From Heterotrichella gracilis (taxonomy: Eukaryota; Sar; Xanthophyceae; Tribonematales; Xanthonemataceae): DNA of 64,000 bases. A model generated the notes under the pieces. That model saw nothing but the letters and a program-made list of their open reading frames with translations. It did not search any database and had not been told where the DNA came from. Of this stretch, positions 11,280 through 24,458 are shown in pieces. Both the position numbers and the translations under genes were made by a program. Where the stretch lies: the NCBI GenBank assembly GCA_032358255.1, contig JAULBX010023185.1:1-64000 (forward strand). Reading direction: 5' to 3'. The stretch's first letter is position 1. Every line of letters starts with the position of its first letter.

Positions 11280-13308
11280 AGGCTTGTGCTGAGCTATGGC
11301 TGAGGGCATCTATCGGCCAGTCAAGCTTTACTAAGGGGTTGTACTGAAGCTATGGCTGTGCTTCAGAGAAGTACTTGGCTTGGTGCAGAGTGGGAAAGGG
11401 GTGAGGGAGGGGAAGAAGGGAGGGGTATGATTCCGCTACAAAGGGGAGGGATTACAGTGTTGCCGGGAGGGGTCTGATGTTGGACCATTTGTTGATCATG
11501 GTAGCATGGTCATGAATGTGGATACACTTTCTGTTCTGCTATTGCCGGCTGCGTAGTTGCTGCCAATAGGTGGCGGCCTTGTAGCGCCCTGCAATTTCTG
11601 TGCAAGACAATCAGCCACATTGATTTTGCTGCACCCAGAGATATGGCCAATAGCCCACATCGGATATCTGGGCGCTACATCCCTGAGCATGGAGGGCAGC
11701 AGTATTGCCCACTGCATAGTCGCCACTGCGTCTCAACCACAACTTGAGCGCTGTTGCATGCGCCTGAGTGGAATGCGTGTGGTTCAATCTGCACAACCCT
11801 TGTGACATGCAATTTGCTTGACGCATCTGCTCCGCGATGTAGAAAGCTGCAGGTGCTCGTGCAGGTTCTGTATACGTAGCAGGGCTGATTTCGAACAAAT
11901 TGTGTGGCTGTGGTCATTGCAAACGTTGACATTGGTAATTCTAGCATGATGATCGCTGTCGGTGAGGCCTCAACCTGCATTAGTCGGCACGTTTTAATTC
12001 TTTAGCAACATGCGATCCAGCCTGTAAATAGTTCTCTATTCATGTGATTAAGTACCGCACTCAGTCTGATTTTTGTGCCGGTGCACAGTGCAAGGGCGTC
12101 ATGGTCATGCTGAGCCAGGCAGTACATGCCTGTAATCTTCAAGCAGGCTCCGCTCAGCCTGTTGAACACTGTGTTGAGTGCGTGCAAGCACTGCATAAAG
12201 TTATAACTGCACAAGATGCGGAACGGTCCAGCTTACAGCACAGTGTGCTCCACAGATATGGATATCATGTCGTATAGCTGCATGCTTACCACAGGTTAGC
12301 CAAAAGCTAACCATTATGGTGGATGGCAGCATGGCATGCATTGCATTCGGGACTGCCGTTCCGGGGATTGCATCTCGCGCGCGCAGTCACCGTGCGCTGC
12401 GCCGCGACCTGTCGGGGACGCCGCGGGGGGCAAGCGTGCGACACGCTACCACCCACGTCTAGGCACTGCGCACCAAGCAGTGGTGAGCTAACACGCCTGT
12501 CCTGCATGCCGAGTACGCTGGCTCCTGTGGAGATTGTGGCTTGAAGAGCCTTGTCGGAAGGATTGAACGGCACGGCATGCGCAGTAGCGATTCACCCACC
12601 TGCACGCCCACCACTCGAGAGTGTTGCAGCACCCACAGCCCTTGCCTTCGAAGCCGACAATGGCGGTGCAAAAACATGCATGATGCTTGTGAGCTAGGGG
12701 AAGCACAGAGACTCGACTGCAAAGGCCTGAACACGCCGAATGCCAGGCAAGTAGACCGCGCCGATATCCACATCGCATGTCACTAAGTCTTACACTGGGC
12801 GGCCTGCATGAACTGAGCAGTACCTGAACCCCTCGGTCATACCTTAAAAGCAAGTTGCACCTTGACCGAAGTCTGACAGTCAAGCTTGATGGCCTAGGCA
12901 AGACGTTAAACGCAGCTGCTGATGCGATCATGCCCCTTTTTGCGAAATATTGGGAGTTGTCTAGTGGAGGTGGCACCATAGCTGCAGGGGGACGCTTGAA
13001 ACGGGCAACCTGAGGACTGTCACATACAAGGCCTGCATGGTGGCTCCAGAGGTGCCAGGCCCTGCAATTAATTAATATAGCATGCTGCTTGGAGAGCCAT
13101 CATTGCTGAGTAGTCACTCCAGCAGCATATGTATTATATCCATGCCATTGGGAACAATGAATTTTAAACACAGCAGCACCATGGGCTCTATCTGGGATTC
13201 CAATACCCCGAGATCTAACCCAAACTGATACCACGCCCCACCAACACCCATTTCCCCTGCGCTAGCAGCCCCCACAGGCGCCTGCTCCAGGTTCGATTCC
13301 TCCTCCCG
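11280..13308. other. Spacer, no gene recognised
   Basis: About 2.0 kb between phosphofructokinase and the protease gene. It must hold the 3' UTR of the first and the promoter of the second. Open frames here are short, on both strands, and resemble no protein I know. Confidence 0.6.
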
Positions 13309-16300
13309 ATGCTCGCCTTCCTGTTACTGCTGCTGGCCATGCTGCAAAGCGTGAGCCTCAGTGCGGTGGCCGCGCAAGCCCAGCTGCTGCATGGTGTGGG
13401 TCGCACCCTGGCCCAGGATGGGAGCAGCAATGGCAGTATTCAGCCCTACGTGGATCCCTTGACTGGGGCGCTGGTGGTGGAGAGCCGCATCGTGGGTGGG
13501 GTGGACGCGCCGCTGAACAGGTGGGGGTGTGGGGGGTGGAGTGGGGGGCTGCGCATTGGGTTTAGGGTTTAGGGTTTGCATGTGCGCATGAATTTAGGAT
13601 TAAGGGTCAAGGGTTTGCACGTGTGCATGGGTTTAGGGTTTAGGGTTGGCATGTGCGCAGCAGTGTCACCATGGAGGTTGTCCTCATGATCACCCACATC
13701 CTAACCCCTAAACCCTAACTCTCCTCACTGTAAACCCTTGGTGGGGTCAGTCGGCCCCTTGGTGAGTACTCAATTGACGATGCAGTTGTCAACCTATGCA
13801 TGCTGCTGCACAAGGCTGCATTGGTTGTTCACACCTAACATATGGCTCTCACTAGTTACATGCATTCCAGCAATACAGCCAGATTAGCAGTCAGTCTTGC
13901 ACATGCGGCGCCACGCAGCTCTTTCCTGGCACTGTTTGAACCACTTATTGATCCCACGCGACTTGAGGTCCTGCTGGAGCAAGTCATACCTATCATACCT
14001 ATGGTATAATGTACATATGGTCTTTCCATCATGCGTCCTCGCCATTCACTTGCAGGTACAAGTGGATGGGCTCCCTGCGTGATGGCAATGGCAATCACTA
14101 CTGTGGGTGCGCCCTCATCGCTCCCCAGGTGGTGGTTACTGCAGCACATTGCGTCAATTTCCCAGCCGGATCTGCGTACAACAAGCCCGCGGTAAGCCTG
14201 CGCGCACACTCTTTAACCCTAAAACCCTATAGTATAAACCATATGCACGTGCAAAAATCCTGTGCACACTTACCCTAGACCCAAAGTTTACAACTAGTTT
14301 GTGAAGAGTGTGCCTGTCCATAATCCTCCTTGGCTGCCTACTTATTTATTTTATTATTTCCTCTTGCTCCCAGGTGTACATAGGAGGCTATTCCCGCACA
14401 TCCGCATCAGACGTGCGGGAGGTGCGATCCACCGCCACCACAGTCATCCACCCGCTGTACAACCCCTCAACCAGCGTGAATGACATCGCCATCCTCATGC
14501 TGAATACCGCCTCTACACAGACGCCTGTCACGCTCCCCCTGGGTAGGTCCCAGGGTTTTACAGTGTTGGTCAAACCCTAGGGTTTGTGGTGACACCCTTC
14601 ACCTGCAAGATACTTGTTCACAGTGATCACCCTTCAAATGCAGTGAACCACCCATCATGATGTGACATCCCCTTACATGACAAATACCTCATTACAGCAG
14701 CCACAACCCCCTAGGACATTGATTGACACCCCCATTAAAAGCTTAATATATCACCCCCCTTTGTTGCAGACAGCTTTGGCTTTGGCGGCACTGACAAGGT
14801 CACAGTCCTAGGGTGGGGCATTATATGTCACCACACACTCCAAAATGCAGCAAAACAGTCATCACATCCTTTTACATTTGAAACCATTTCAGTGACCCAC
14901 CCACACCATTACAGTGACCTGGTTGACGCCCCTTTGTTGCAGACAGCTTTGGCTTTGGGGGCACCGACACAGGGTTTTGCTCAAACAAAAGGATTTGTGG
15001 TTACCCTCATGCCCAGATACTTGTGGTCATCAACCTATCAACACCAGAGGTTCTAGAAATGGACCTTTTTCTTTTCCCAGTCTTAAACTAGTCCCTGTCA
15101 ACACAGCTGTTTCCTCCCCAGCAACTGAAATACCCATTCCGCCCCTTGTTGCAGACAGCTTTGGCTTTGGGGGCACCGACAAGGTCACAGTCCTGGGGTG
15201 GGGCCTGCTGGCTGAGAGCGGGGCCCTCTCGGAAACCCTACAGCAGGTCACTGTGGACTACATTGGGCTGACGTCATGCAACAGCATCTATGGCGGGCGC
15301 ATTGATGCCAACTCGATGTTTTGCGCAGGTGGATGGGGGGGGGGGCATGCGCAAACCCTTGTACAGGGTGTGATGAAATGCTTGCACTTGCATGAACATG
15401 CACGATCAGCTTGATCACGTAAGTGAAGGCAAAAAATAAAAGAAAGTTTATATCATCTTTTGGGCTTGAAAATTGGCCGGGACCACTCCACGCAGCTCAC
15501 TCGTATTTGGCCTAAACCCTAAACCCTAATCGCAGCCCGTGAACGCTACATTGTGATCGAGTTTGCCCCTGCAGGGAACATGAACGGTGGCCAAGATGCA
15601 TGCCAGGGGGATTCAGGTGGCCCAGTGCTATTTGGCCCCTCCACCACCACACCTGGGGGTGATGTGGTGGTGGGGGTGGTGTCGTGGGGTGTGGGGTGTG
15701 CGCGGGTGGGGTACCCAGGGGTTTACACGCACCTGGGGAAGATGAGGGGGTGGATTGATGCAACCATGGTACAGCTGGTGAGTTTAGGGTTCAAGGGTTG
15801 TTGGATGCAGCTGGTGGATGGCTGTGGCTGTGGCTCTGATCTGCAATAGTGGTCTTGATAAGGTTATTATGTGACCTTTGATTGGGTGTTTAATGACGGT
15901 CAGGTGACCCTTACCTGCGGACCCTAGGCTAGGGCACGTCGTTCAAGTGGTGTGTTTGTTCATCTTGCAGGGAAAACAGGCTGCCTCTTCCTCACCACCA
16001 CCGCCACCCAAGTCATCCCCACCACCACCACCGCCCAAGTCACCCTCCCCACCACCACCACAATCCCCACCACCACCACCACCGCGGTCACCTCCCCCAC
16101 CGCCACCACAACCCCCACCACCACCACCACCCAAATCACCCTCTCCACCCCCACCGCAATCCCCATCACCACCCCCACCGCATTCCCCACCACCACCGCC
16201 ACCACAATCCCCATCCCCGCCACCACCACTAGCTGCCTCCCCACCCCCTTCCACAGCCAGATCCCCACCACCACCAGGTGAGGCTGCTCATACAAGGATA

Positions 16301-18010
16301 GATAGTATATATTTAACTACCATGGAATTGGTTGTGGCTTTTATAAGTGCGCTAACTTGAATGATCTGGCTGTATCGCTGGCACGCATTGTAAGAAGTAA
16401 TTAAAATTGGTGGTGGAATTTCTTTTCCCATTTTTAAGAAGTATACTGTATCTCGTACATTTATCGCAGGGGGTGTGTTATTAAACCTGGGCACCGTCAA
16501 GGCGCAGTGCGCATTTTATTCAGAAATTTGATCTCACTATTTTCATTTACCACAGGGGGTGTGTTATACAACTTGGACACCGTCAAGGCGCAGTGCGCTT
16601 GCTCCCCTGTCGGGCGCGTCAACGGCTACACCACCAACCGCTCCGGATGCAAGCAACACCTCAAGTCATCGGGCAACAACATGTGGTTCTGTATGGTGGT
16701 GGGGGGCATGCTGTGCCCCGTGGCGCAGCCCTCCGCACCCTACCCCGGGGCAGGGTTTGTGGAGTGCGATTCCAGCACTGGCCAGATCCGCAACGATGTG
16801 TTGAACACCCTGCAGTATTTGGCTGCACCACCGCCGCCGGCCAAATCCCCCCCTCCCCCCTTGCAAGCCTCACCGCCCCCTCCGGTGGTCGCCCAATCAC
16901 CCCCCCCTCCCCCTCCACGGGCGTCGCCCCCTCCCCCACCGGTGGTTGCCTCAAGACCCCCACCACCGCCACCAGCGGTGGGGGGTGGTGAGGACCCCTG
17001 CGCGTGCAGTGTCGATGGTGTGAGTGGTGGGGTGTCCACTGGGCGCAAGGGTTGTGGTCAGTTTCTGGTGAATTCGGGGAACAGCATGTGGTTCTGCATG
17101 ACTACAGGAGGGATGACCTGCCCCTCGGCGCAGGCCTCCTCTCCATTCCCGGTGCGTGCCATCCCACCTTTGCTCTATATTTGGCTCTCGTTGCCGGTAT
17201 ATGGTACAGTCGTTGTAAGCGTTTCTGGGTATAGAACAAATCTGTGGTTTTGTGTAATGTAAAGCAATGCCCAGGATACTTGGGGAGAAGGCGCACTTCT
17301 GTGAACACCGCTAGGAGGTGGGCAAGGGGGGGCAAATAGATGAGGCGCATGCCATAGTTTTATTGTAATGCAGCTCCTTTTTGAACCACAAATGCCTTCT
17401 CTGCAGGGTGCCGCCTGGGTACTGTGCAACGCCTCCACCAAGTCTGACCCAGGCAGCGGTAGCGGGGATGACATGTCCAGCCCTGCGTGTGCATGCAGCA
17501 GCGATGGCACAAGTGGGGGGGTACAGACTGGGAAGAGGTGAGCACTCTACACCGTTTAACCCTAAGCGAAAATTACGTTATACCTATAAATCGAATTTTC
17601 TCGGTTTCTATAATTTGTCATAATTGTCGTTGGCCTTACATGCATTGTTTAAATTGTGTAGATTATTTAATTGTTACAAATTTATCAGTAGAAGATTGTT
17701 TTTCCTTCAATGGATGATTTGAATTTGTAGCTGCGCAACCAGCAATATTATGAAGGCACTATTATTTTCCAGTGGGTTGTTCAAATTATTATCCCATACA
17801 TTATCTGATTAAAATATGATGCCATGCAGGGGCTGCGCCGCCCACCAGCGGTACTACGGCGACAGCCGCGTGTTTTGCATGGTGGTGGGAGGGGTGGCCT
17901 GCACAGCGCCAGGTGTCACTCGCTCAGCAAACACCCCTGCAGCGGCATGGAGGCTGTGTGATGACAGCACCACCACACCTGCCGGCGGTACCCGCGCGCA
18001 AGCCATATAG
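13309..18010 (+). CDS. Secreted trypsin-like serine protease with Pro-rich spacers and three Cys modules
   Basis: Nine exons: 13309-13520, 14056-14191, 14374-14542, 15155-15328, 15575-15777, 15971-16277, 16556-17151, 17407-17537, 17830-18010; 702 aa. A hydrophobic signal peptide ([20 protein letters not shown]) opens the protein. The S1A domain starts at the zymogen-cleavage motif RIVGGVDAP. The catalytic triad is visible: His in VVTAAHC, Asp in NDIAILML, Ser in GDSGGP. Asp six residues before the Ser (DACQGDSGG) predicts cleavage after Lys/Arg. After the protease come about 100 residues of SPPPPPP repeats, a Cys module ([19 protein letters not shown]...WFCMVVGG), a second Pro-rich spacer, and two further copies of the module. 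The proline-rich parts resemble pherophorin spacers of volvocine algae, so a wall or extracellular-matrix location is likely. I do not recognise a named domain for the Cys module. Confidence 0.9.
14761..14975 (+). repeat. Two exon echoes (protease exon 4 start)
   Basis: Two copies of the acceptor TTTGTTGCAG plus the start of exon 4 (DSFGFGGTD), at about 14761-14821 and 14934-14975, before the used copy at 15145. The first copy extends to VLGWG and then breaks off; the second breaks off after the first nine codons. Confidence 0.92.
15988..16275 (+). repeat. CCA/CCN coding repeat (Pro-rich spacer)
   Basis: In-frame CCA/CCC/CCG repeats interrupted by TCA, AAG and CAA. They encode the first SPPPPPP spacer of the protease. 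Confidence 0.9.
16461..16506 (+). repeat. Exon echo (protease exon 7 start)
   Basis: Copy of the acceptor and the first about 35 bases of exon 7 (GGGGTGTGTTA..., true start 16556). It sits 90 bp upstream of the used exon and carries small substitutions. Confidence 0.9.
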
Positions 18011-18734
18011 GGCGGGGGAACAAGGTTTCATCCAAGTACCTAGGCACCAGCCCACAGCATGCGGCACTACGGCACGTGCGGTAGTACTGATCTATCTGAT
18101 CTGGTCTGATTCAGCTGCTGGCAAGGCGCGGTCAGCAATGCACCTCACGGGGGCTATGCAATGACAGAGTGAGCAAACCTGCCAGCGGCACACTGTGCAT
18201 GTGAGCAGACCATGTGGCTTCAAAGGACAGTGTTTTACAATCATGCTGGGCAGCTGCCCACGAATGCGACATGCGGCATTTATTTATGTGAAATGTATTT
18301 TTATGTCAGATACACAACTAGAATGTGACATGTATTACAGTGGCGGGCACATGTGAATGGAAAAATAAAAATGATAATGTTATAAGCATTACGGTATTTT
18401 ATTGCCACCAGGTTGTAGAGGCATCAGCTACACATTGTGACACCCTAAACCCTAAAATCCAATTCAATGCGCAGCTTTGCACATCTCCACAGGCACAGTC
18501 AACATTCATTTATTCATTTACGCAATGACGTCGCATGGTTTTGCGCCTAACGGGCTTCTGCAGAATGCCCATACAAACAAACGACCAGAAAGGCATGGAT
18601 GGGATGGATGGGATCCCCCAATCATCGGCTTATTGCCCCAAATAACCAATGCGCCCCATCTGGGGTGAGGTGGGTCAATGGTCTTCTTAGCTGCAGCCTG
18701 CTCCCAACCATCACTCCCGGTATCAAAGCATGTG
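18011..18734. other. Spacer between converging genes
   Basis: 724 bp between the protease stop and the stop of the first rhomboid gene. It holds the two 3' UTRs. No further gene is seen. Confidence 0.6.
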
Positions 18735-20731
18735 CTAGGCAGCTTGTATGGCAGCCACCTGCGCAATGGCAATCCCTCCCCCAGCAGCCCCGCCTATGTG
18801 CGCCCTGCGCAGTTATGTTCCCTTCAAGGCAAGTTGCATGACTTCACAGATGCGCCACTGAGTTACACAACAGCTGCATCATGGTGGAGTGGTTTACCAA
18901 TGTAAGCAATGAAATGTTCAACATGACGCATCGAACAACACATGCAGACAATGCACACCAAACCATGCCGGAAATGCCACAGCGCTTACCAGTTGTCCAC
19001 GTAGGGCACATATCGGTGGATGAGCCATAGCTGCACACCCAGCACCAGTAGAGAAGCCAGCACCTGCTTCACAGAATTAACCAAAGCCGCGGACCACACC
19101 ATCACTGGGCCATCCCAACACTGGATATATTGCAGGGCTACTTTCCACGCCACGACCGCCGCATGTGCCGCCACCACCCCGCACAGCCCTGCCGATGCCC
19201 CGATCAAGGGAAGGTACATTGGGCTGAAGTGCATGCTGGCCAGGGATCCCGCCACCACCGAGATGGAGTACACTACATGGAAGCTGTCTGCGCCTATGGC
19301 TGCCTCCAGGGCCCTCCCAGCTATGAACAGAGCCAAACAGTTTCCCTGCATGTGGGCAAGGATCAGTGGTTTGTCAATGAGTTGCCTAGGACTTGCCTAC
19401 TAGAAATGATATTATTTAACCATTACGCAAACGTAAAAATTTGCCTACAAGCACTATACTAATATTGGGCCAATTTTGCTGTGCATGCATGTAGCCTATG
19501 GTACTAGCATGGCATGGCGGGAAGATCTTGTCATTGCATGCACAATTGGGCAAGCAATTCGGTTGCAAGGTTTTGATATTTGAGAAATTTATGAGCCTTG
19601 ACTGCGGGCAACTCCTAGACAGCAACCTGCAGCAAAGCAAGCTGGGTGTGGTGTTCGTGTGTAGGTTTTAGGGTTTACGGTACCCACCAGCAGGTGCAAA
19701 GGGCTGCCATGGAGGAATGCGCATGTGAAAGCTCTCCACCACTCCCCACGCAGAAACAATCCTTTATCCTGCACACCCAGAGTAATATTGAACCTTTGAT
19801 CTATATGACACACCTGTGGGTCTGTTTCATAAAAATGTCTCTTCACCTTATGCAAACAGGTTGCTTCAGGACAGATGGGTATCATGGGCATCATGGGTAG
19901 CTATAGTACCCAGTAGAAAGACTTCCAAGCAAACCACCGGCGTCACCCCATAACATTATCTTTGTGATGTGATGGGGGAGCACTTCGTAGGGATACAGGA
20001 GCACATGGAAGTGCAAGCCACGCACCAGCCACCACCGCTGCATCAAGGGTCCCGCAACCACAGGGTTGTAGAAAACAGGGTGCCACACCAGGGTGCAGAG
20101 GATGCGCCAAAGGGGCAACCCATTTGCATACATCACAACCCACAGCCCCATCAAGCTAAGGTAGATTATATACAAAAGCTCCCAGGTAGCAAAAAATATG
20201 GACACATTGGTCGCGATGATCAAACTGGTGGCCGCTGTCGGTTTCCTCAGCCCAAGCCTGCCAGGACTCCCAGACCTGCTACAAAGAGCATGCGGATAGT
20301 CAAAGTCTGTGGTTGGTGATATCCATTTGTTGTTTGCAAAAATTCAGTTGGTGCTATCCTTTAGTTGTTTGCAAAAACTCAGTTGGACTTTACCTTGGGC
20401 TGCAGCAGCAGCTGGCACTAGCACTACACCTCGTGCTTGAAGCATTTTCCTCTTTTTGCTGCCATGGCTTTGTGAGCTGGTTTGTTGTCCCTTTCCACTT
20501 CACCAACCCCAACTGCACTAGGACACTGCACCCAAGAGGTTGCACCCGCAGGTGACCCATGCCCCGGGTCTCAGCTGCTGCGTGCCATGGCCTCAGAGTC
20601 TGGCTGGTAGACAGGACCGACTGTCCATCACGCGTGTGTAACGAGGGACCGCGCCTTACTGACGGTGCGCCACAACCACCAAACCGGCACGGCATAGGCG
20701 TGACGTTCCTGCCACAGCATCCGGTCGCCAT
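18735..20731 (-). CDS. Rhomboid intramembrane serine protease, array copy 1
   Basis: Five exons: 20731-20394, 20275-20005, 19768-19688, 19345-18990, 18804-18735; 371 aa in phase. Order: Ser/Arg-rich N-terminal segment, first membrane span (TSLIIATNVSIFFATWELLY), loop motif RGEWWRAFTCAFLHG, HLLGN, catalytic Ser in GASAGLCGV, catalytic His in DNWAHIGGAAGG. Rhomboids cut substrate helices inside membranes. The DNW-HIGG form resembles plant plastid rhomboids, so plastid location is plausible but inferred. The phase only works if exon 2 ends at 20005 with the weak donor GTGCTC; another donor choice is possible. Copies 2 and 3 share the exon layout. The start was chosen because MAT here aligns with the M-A starts of the other copies. 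Confidence 0.78.
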
Positions 20732-21727
20732 TGCGTTATACACGAACCCTAGCGTAAGAACCAGGCATGTAGAGGCACTGTGCTTGTGCATGAAGTTTAT
20801 AGTTGCTTGAGCTGCACTTATGTGACTGTCGCTGGGCACTCGCGATCGCTGTTTCCATTCGAACGCCACATTGCAGTCGCGCGCGCCACATGGCATGCCA
20901 CATGGCATGCCACATGGCATTCTGCAGAGGATTTACAGGAAAAACTTCCAAAATTCGTAGGGTGTTGCATGCTCACTGAGTAGGGTTTTGCCCCCCAGAA
21001 ACACAGTCTGTGTTTCTAGCGCAAACGGTAACACTAAGTGGAATTTGCAGTACAAGTTTGTGTAAACATGCCTAACAGTCCAATATTTAGTTGTTGCGTT
21101 GAAATATAAATGGTTGGCCAAACACGGAAATGCACTGTCAATTACTTAGATTGAATACCAAAAATCACCTAAAATGCTAGACCTCCGGAGCGGACGCGAA
21201 GGCACTTGTGCAGGCTGATTGCTGCCTGACCTGAGATTCACGACATTGTAATGAGAGCTTGCTATGATATAACCCGGTTGAGGTGCCGCAATGGCAGGCA
21301 CATGGCACTGGTGCAACAGTAAAGAGTGGTGTGACAGATTGGGGAGGGGGCTGCGCAATGATGTGCATACACGTTATAACTTGTATGTGCAACTCTGCCC
21401 ACCTCTGTAGGTTCATCAACTGCTGTCTAACTTGTGACAAACTAATTGCTGTCCCCTGGAACAAGCAATTAAAATTACGGGAATCATTCCCGTATTGAAT
21501 ACGGAATACCATTTGTTATGCAGATGTGTCTGATAGGAGCAATGTACTGCCAATTGGTGGTACTGGCTATTTTACGCTGTTGAAGCATTCGTGCAATAAA
21601 CTGGCGTACAGCAACTGGTCATGCCAGCAAATCTGAACCTGACACTCTAGGGCTTGTTGTTCTAGCTCTAGTTGGTTTGCAGCGCTCAATGACATTCTGC
21701 ATTCCACTGTAATGAAAGCTCATACCA
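20732..21727. other. Spacer between rhomboid copies 1 and 2
   Basis: About 1.0 kb with the copy 1 promoter and the copy 2 3' flank. It includes a 10-bp unit (CATGGCATGC-like) repeated three times at about 20888-20919. No gene is recognised. Confidence 0.55.
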
Positions 21728-24458
21728 TCAACTCAGCACCACACGATATCCTGGGTTCAATGGTTTTTTGCTTGGCCGGAAAAGGCGGAGTATGCTCCCT
21801 AGCAGCATCCTGAGCAAGTGCTTGGCAGCTATTAAGGCCGCCACTAATGCAATGGCAGCCAAGCCTCCCGCAGCCCCGCCTATGCGCCCCCTGCACACCT
21901 AGATCGATTCCTCTGATGAGCATCACCAATTCCTGTGCACTGAGTTGCTTGGCTTTCAACCACAATCTATTGCCAATCTTAGAGTACATGGCATGGGGCA
22001 GTACCAGGGGCTGTGCAAGTATTTGGAGATCAGGGTAAAGGGTCAACCCATCCGACTCAAACCTCAAACCCTTACATGTCGTGTGCGCCATGGGCTGCAG
22101 AATCTACATCTTAGTCAAGAATAGCTGCAAACCCAAACTGCATCTAGATTTAGTTTAACACGTAGATACAAACTTAAACTAGACATTTGTGCCACTGTGC
22201 TCATTATTTGCCCACACTGTACAGCCAACGATGGCCCACAGCTGCACACGCAACCAGGCTGAAAATAAGTACATAAAAAAATAAATCCAGGCTGCAGCAA
22301 TGATGCCAACGTTCTGCCCACACACTCATCCACAGCCCAGTGGAAGCAAGCCAAGCCAGGGGTGCAAATCCCATCACCTTCACCAGGTGAGCTGACCCCA
22401 GTGGATGTGTTTAGGACCCAGGGTTTAGGGTTTAAGGTTTAGGGCTGATCACCTAGTTCAGGGTGCCCCTGCCCTTCCCAGTTGTTTGCGTTGGGCACAG
22501 ATCTGTGGATGAGCCATGGCTGCACAACCAGCGCCATCAGCGGTGCCAGCAGCTTGGCCATGAAGTCATCCACGGTCCTAACAATGTTGTCCTCGGTTTC
22601 CACAGAGTTGTCCACGGTCCCCAAATCCTGCGCCGGGCCTTTCACTCGCTGGTACAGCTGCACCACAGCTTGCCACGCCATGACGACCCCATATGCCGCC
22701 AACACCCCGCACACCCCTCCTGATGCCCCGATGGACGACACTCTTGCGGGGTGGCAGTGCACGCACGCCAAGGATCTCGCCACCACCGAGATGAAGTACA
22801 CTGCAATGAAGCTGTCTGCGCCTATGGCTGCCTCCAGGGCCCTCCCAGCTGCGTACAGAGAGAAGCAGTTCCCCTGCAGGGTGCGGGTTGCGGTAAGGGC
22901 CGGCGGCGTACCTGCAGGCACCCTTTCATGTGCACAGTAGGCAGACATGTTGCCATGTGCTGCACACAGAGTCAAACAGTTCCCCTGCAGGGTACCCGTT
23001 GCGGGTTGCGGTACGGGCCAACTGTTTAGGGTTTAGGGTTTGGGGGTTACGGCATACCAAGGGGTGGCTGCCGGTACCCTTTGGTGCGCAGCAGGCACAC
23101 ATGTTTGCCAGGCGCTGCTTGTTGCGCGCAGAGGGGCAACAATGGGCAACGCCGGGACAGAGATGGTGTCGTGAGGTGGTGCAAGGTTGACTGCTCATCT
23201 GGCTGTACTGCTGGATTGCGTGTGCTTAGCTCACCAACTATCTGGCAAGCAAGGGGTATTATTTCACTAAGGCATTGCCTAGGCTGCCAGCTACAAAACA
23301 CGGCGTTTGTGGAGCACGCGCGGCCGGTATTAGGTTTAGGGTTTAGGGTACCTACCAGCAGGTGCAAAGGTTGCCATGGAGGAGCGAGCACGTGAAGGCC
23401 CTGAACCACTCCCCACGCAGGAATAGCTTCTTATCCTGCAATACCAGAAGCACAGCCAGGTGAAAGACTCACCAGGCTGTGAGATTCCAGCGTCTGTCAA
23501 CTCGTGTTTTGTATTGATTACCTCGATTGTGTGCAAATATATATGCTTTGCATGCTTACCGTGAACCGCAAGTCACCTGCCAGCCGAAACAGCAGCATCC
23601 AGGTATCCACATATGGGATGATCCAATACCTGTAGCTGTCAGTCCGCCAGACCAGCTTCTTCACCATATCACGCACTGACTCCCACCCGACGTCTACCAT
23701 GTCGAAGTGTAGCTGCATGAAGGGCCCAGGCACAACGAAAACCACGGAAAAAATGGCGCAGATGGTTATGCTGGTGACTGTCAGATGGCTCTGTTTACTG
23801 CCAGGACTTGCGGCAGGAGACCTGCTCAGAAAGGGTTTTAGTCAGAGACGGGGTGATTATGGGAATGGCCTCATTGTCTGGCTTCACTCGGGCAGAAATT
23901 GCAGTTGTACAGCCGTGCTCCTCAACCACTGGGGGTAAACCATAGCTTGATAGTCTTCCAGTTTATGGCAAACACAGTTCGTCCAGCTTTGCTACAGCGT
24001 TTATTTTATAGGTGTAGGCCTAGAGTCGGGCCGGTCGGACTCTTGACCTAATGGCCATTCCCAATGCCCGTCTCTGTCAACAATGCCACTCCCTGCTTGG
24101 TAACCCAAATAAGTAAAATTCTGCACAAAGAGGGACATACCTTGAGTCGCCGGCACTAGCAGCACATCTTGTGGCTGCACCATGGCCAGGACTAGTCCGT
24201 TTGACGGTGCTGGGTGGGTTGGGCTGGCAGCGACGTTAGCAACCCTTGCTCCGACCCAGAACGAGGCACTGGAACCTTCAAGGGCGCCACAGCGGCCCCG
24301 GTTCCTGCGTGCCACGCCCTTACGCGCTGGTTACTAGCCAGGTGTGTCTGGCCACTAGACAGTGACAGTACTAGTGCGCATGCAGACGAGGGGTTGCGCC
24401 GTTGGCACCGCACTGACACGGTACCACAGCAAGCCATGCCAATGCAAGCAGGCGCCAT
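21728..24458 (-). pseudogene. Rhomboid protease pseudogene, array copy 2
   Basis: Same five-exon plan as its neighbours: about 24458-24141, 23821-23560, 23435-23356, 22873-22479, 21890-21728. Four independent lesions are visible. (1) Exon 1 has a small insertion and shifts frame before its donor, with an in-frame stop. (2) Exon 3 is 80 bases instead of the 81 in copies 1 and 3, a one-base loss in the HG-N/S-PLHLL region. (3) The exon 4 donor is GG instead of GT (ACTGGGAAGG against ACTGGTAAGC and ACTGGTGAGG). (4) The catalytic His codon CAC is CGC (Arg) at 21884-21886. The Ser motif GASGGVCGV is intact, and exon 4 has about 15 extra codons (DNSVETEDNIVRTVD). Its exon 2 donor (GTAAGC) is the best of the three copies. 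Confidence 0.82.
22966..23010 (-). repeat. Exon echo (rhomboid copy 2, exon 4 start)
   Basis: Copy of the exon 4 acceptor region and first bases (true copy 22861-22900), including the flanking GGGTTGCGGTA segment. It ends at TTTAGGG motifs at about 23025. Confidence 0.8.

Noticed and set aside
13289-13300. Second box-B-like match (GGTTCGATTCC) before the protease start
   Set aside because: No cloverleaf can be built around it.
15943-16254. Gly-rich minus-strand frame opposite the protease proline spacer
   Set aside because: Mirror of the CCN repeat coding strand.
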